Assembly (NCBI GenBank): GCA_051294375.1
Contig: CM119263.1
Location: 30,802,053-30,866,052, forward strand
Source: Paraspadella gotoi
Taxonomy: Eukaryota; Chaetognatha
Length of the DNA: 64,000 nt
Direction of reading: 5' to 3'
Shown: in pieces, positions 63,993 through 64,000 of the stretch
Position numbering within the stretch: the stretch's first letter is position 1
Layout: each line of letters begins with the position of its first letter
Position numbers and translations under genes: made by a program
Notes under the pieces: generated by a model
The model's database searches: none
Told to the model about the DNA's origin: nothing
The model's input: the letters and a program-made list of their open reading frames with translations, nothing else

Positions 63993-64000
63993 GTGAGGCT

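Overview
This window is animal nuclear DNA. Genes are split by GT-AG introns of a few hundred bases to 16 kb. Intergenic and intronic DNA is AT-rich and full of (GA)n/(CT)n microsatellites, minisatellites and transposon-derived repeats. The multi-exon ankyrin gene, the XK-related-like transmembrane gene, the cyclic-nucleotide-gated-channel-like gene and the DAX1/SHP-like nuclear receptor all point to a non-vertebrate metazoan. I cannot name the species from the sequence. Four N runs (25, 248, 166 and 403 bases) between 52.85 and 55.65 kb are assembly gaps next to simple repeats.

Layout. 0.2-7.5 kb: a gene fragment on + encoding a six-TM channel with a pore-like loop, a C-linker and the start of a cyclic-nucleotide-binding domain. 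Its 6-kb intron holds a long-inverted-repeat element whose arms carry hammerhead-ribozyme-like sequences, a second copy of that element split by a 2.2-kb DNA transposon, and a 31-bp minisatellite. 7.5-22.6 kb: no credible gene. Nested foldback elements are present (7.5-10.2, 16.1-20.1, 20.7-21.7 kb), with a perfect 64-bp-arm palindrome, a dated nested insertion with an 8-bp target duplication, and a tandem pair of tRNA-derived SINEs. 22.3-31.3 kb: a gene of at least 13 exons, with ankyrin repeats, then a Cys-rich segment, then a multi-pass membrane region that looks XK-related. 32.9-36.0 kb: a nine-exon ankyrin-repeat gene encoding 326 aa, complete and in phase throughout. 40.6-60.3 kb: a three-exon nuclear receptor of the NR0B (DAX1/SHP) type with a 16.6-kb repeat-filled last intron. 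63.8-64.0 kb: probable first coding exon of a gene running off the right edge.

At least seven repeat families recur: a tRNA-derived SINE (five copies, two sitting in minisatellites), a second interspersed family called family B here, a MITE-like family whose core is degenerate TTAGGG-like repeats, the hammerhead-bearing inverted-repeat family, and several long-TIR elements. Two genes show tandem duplications spanning a splice site (duplicated acceptor at 24.28 kb, duplicated donors at 43.5 kb), in both cases keeping frame. These, the ribozyme-like motifs and the NR0B gene are the items most worth following up.
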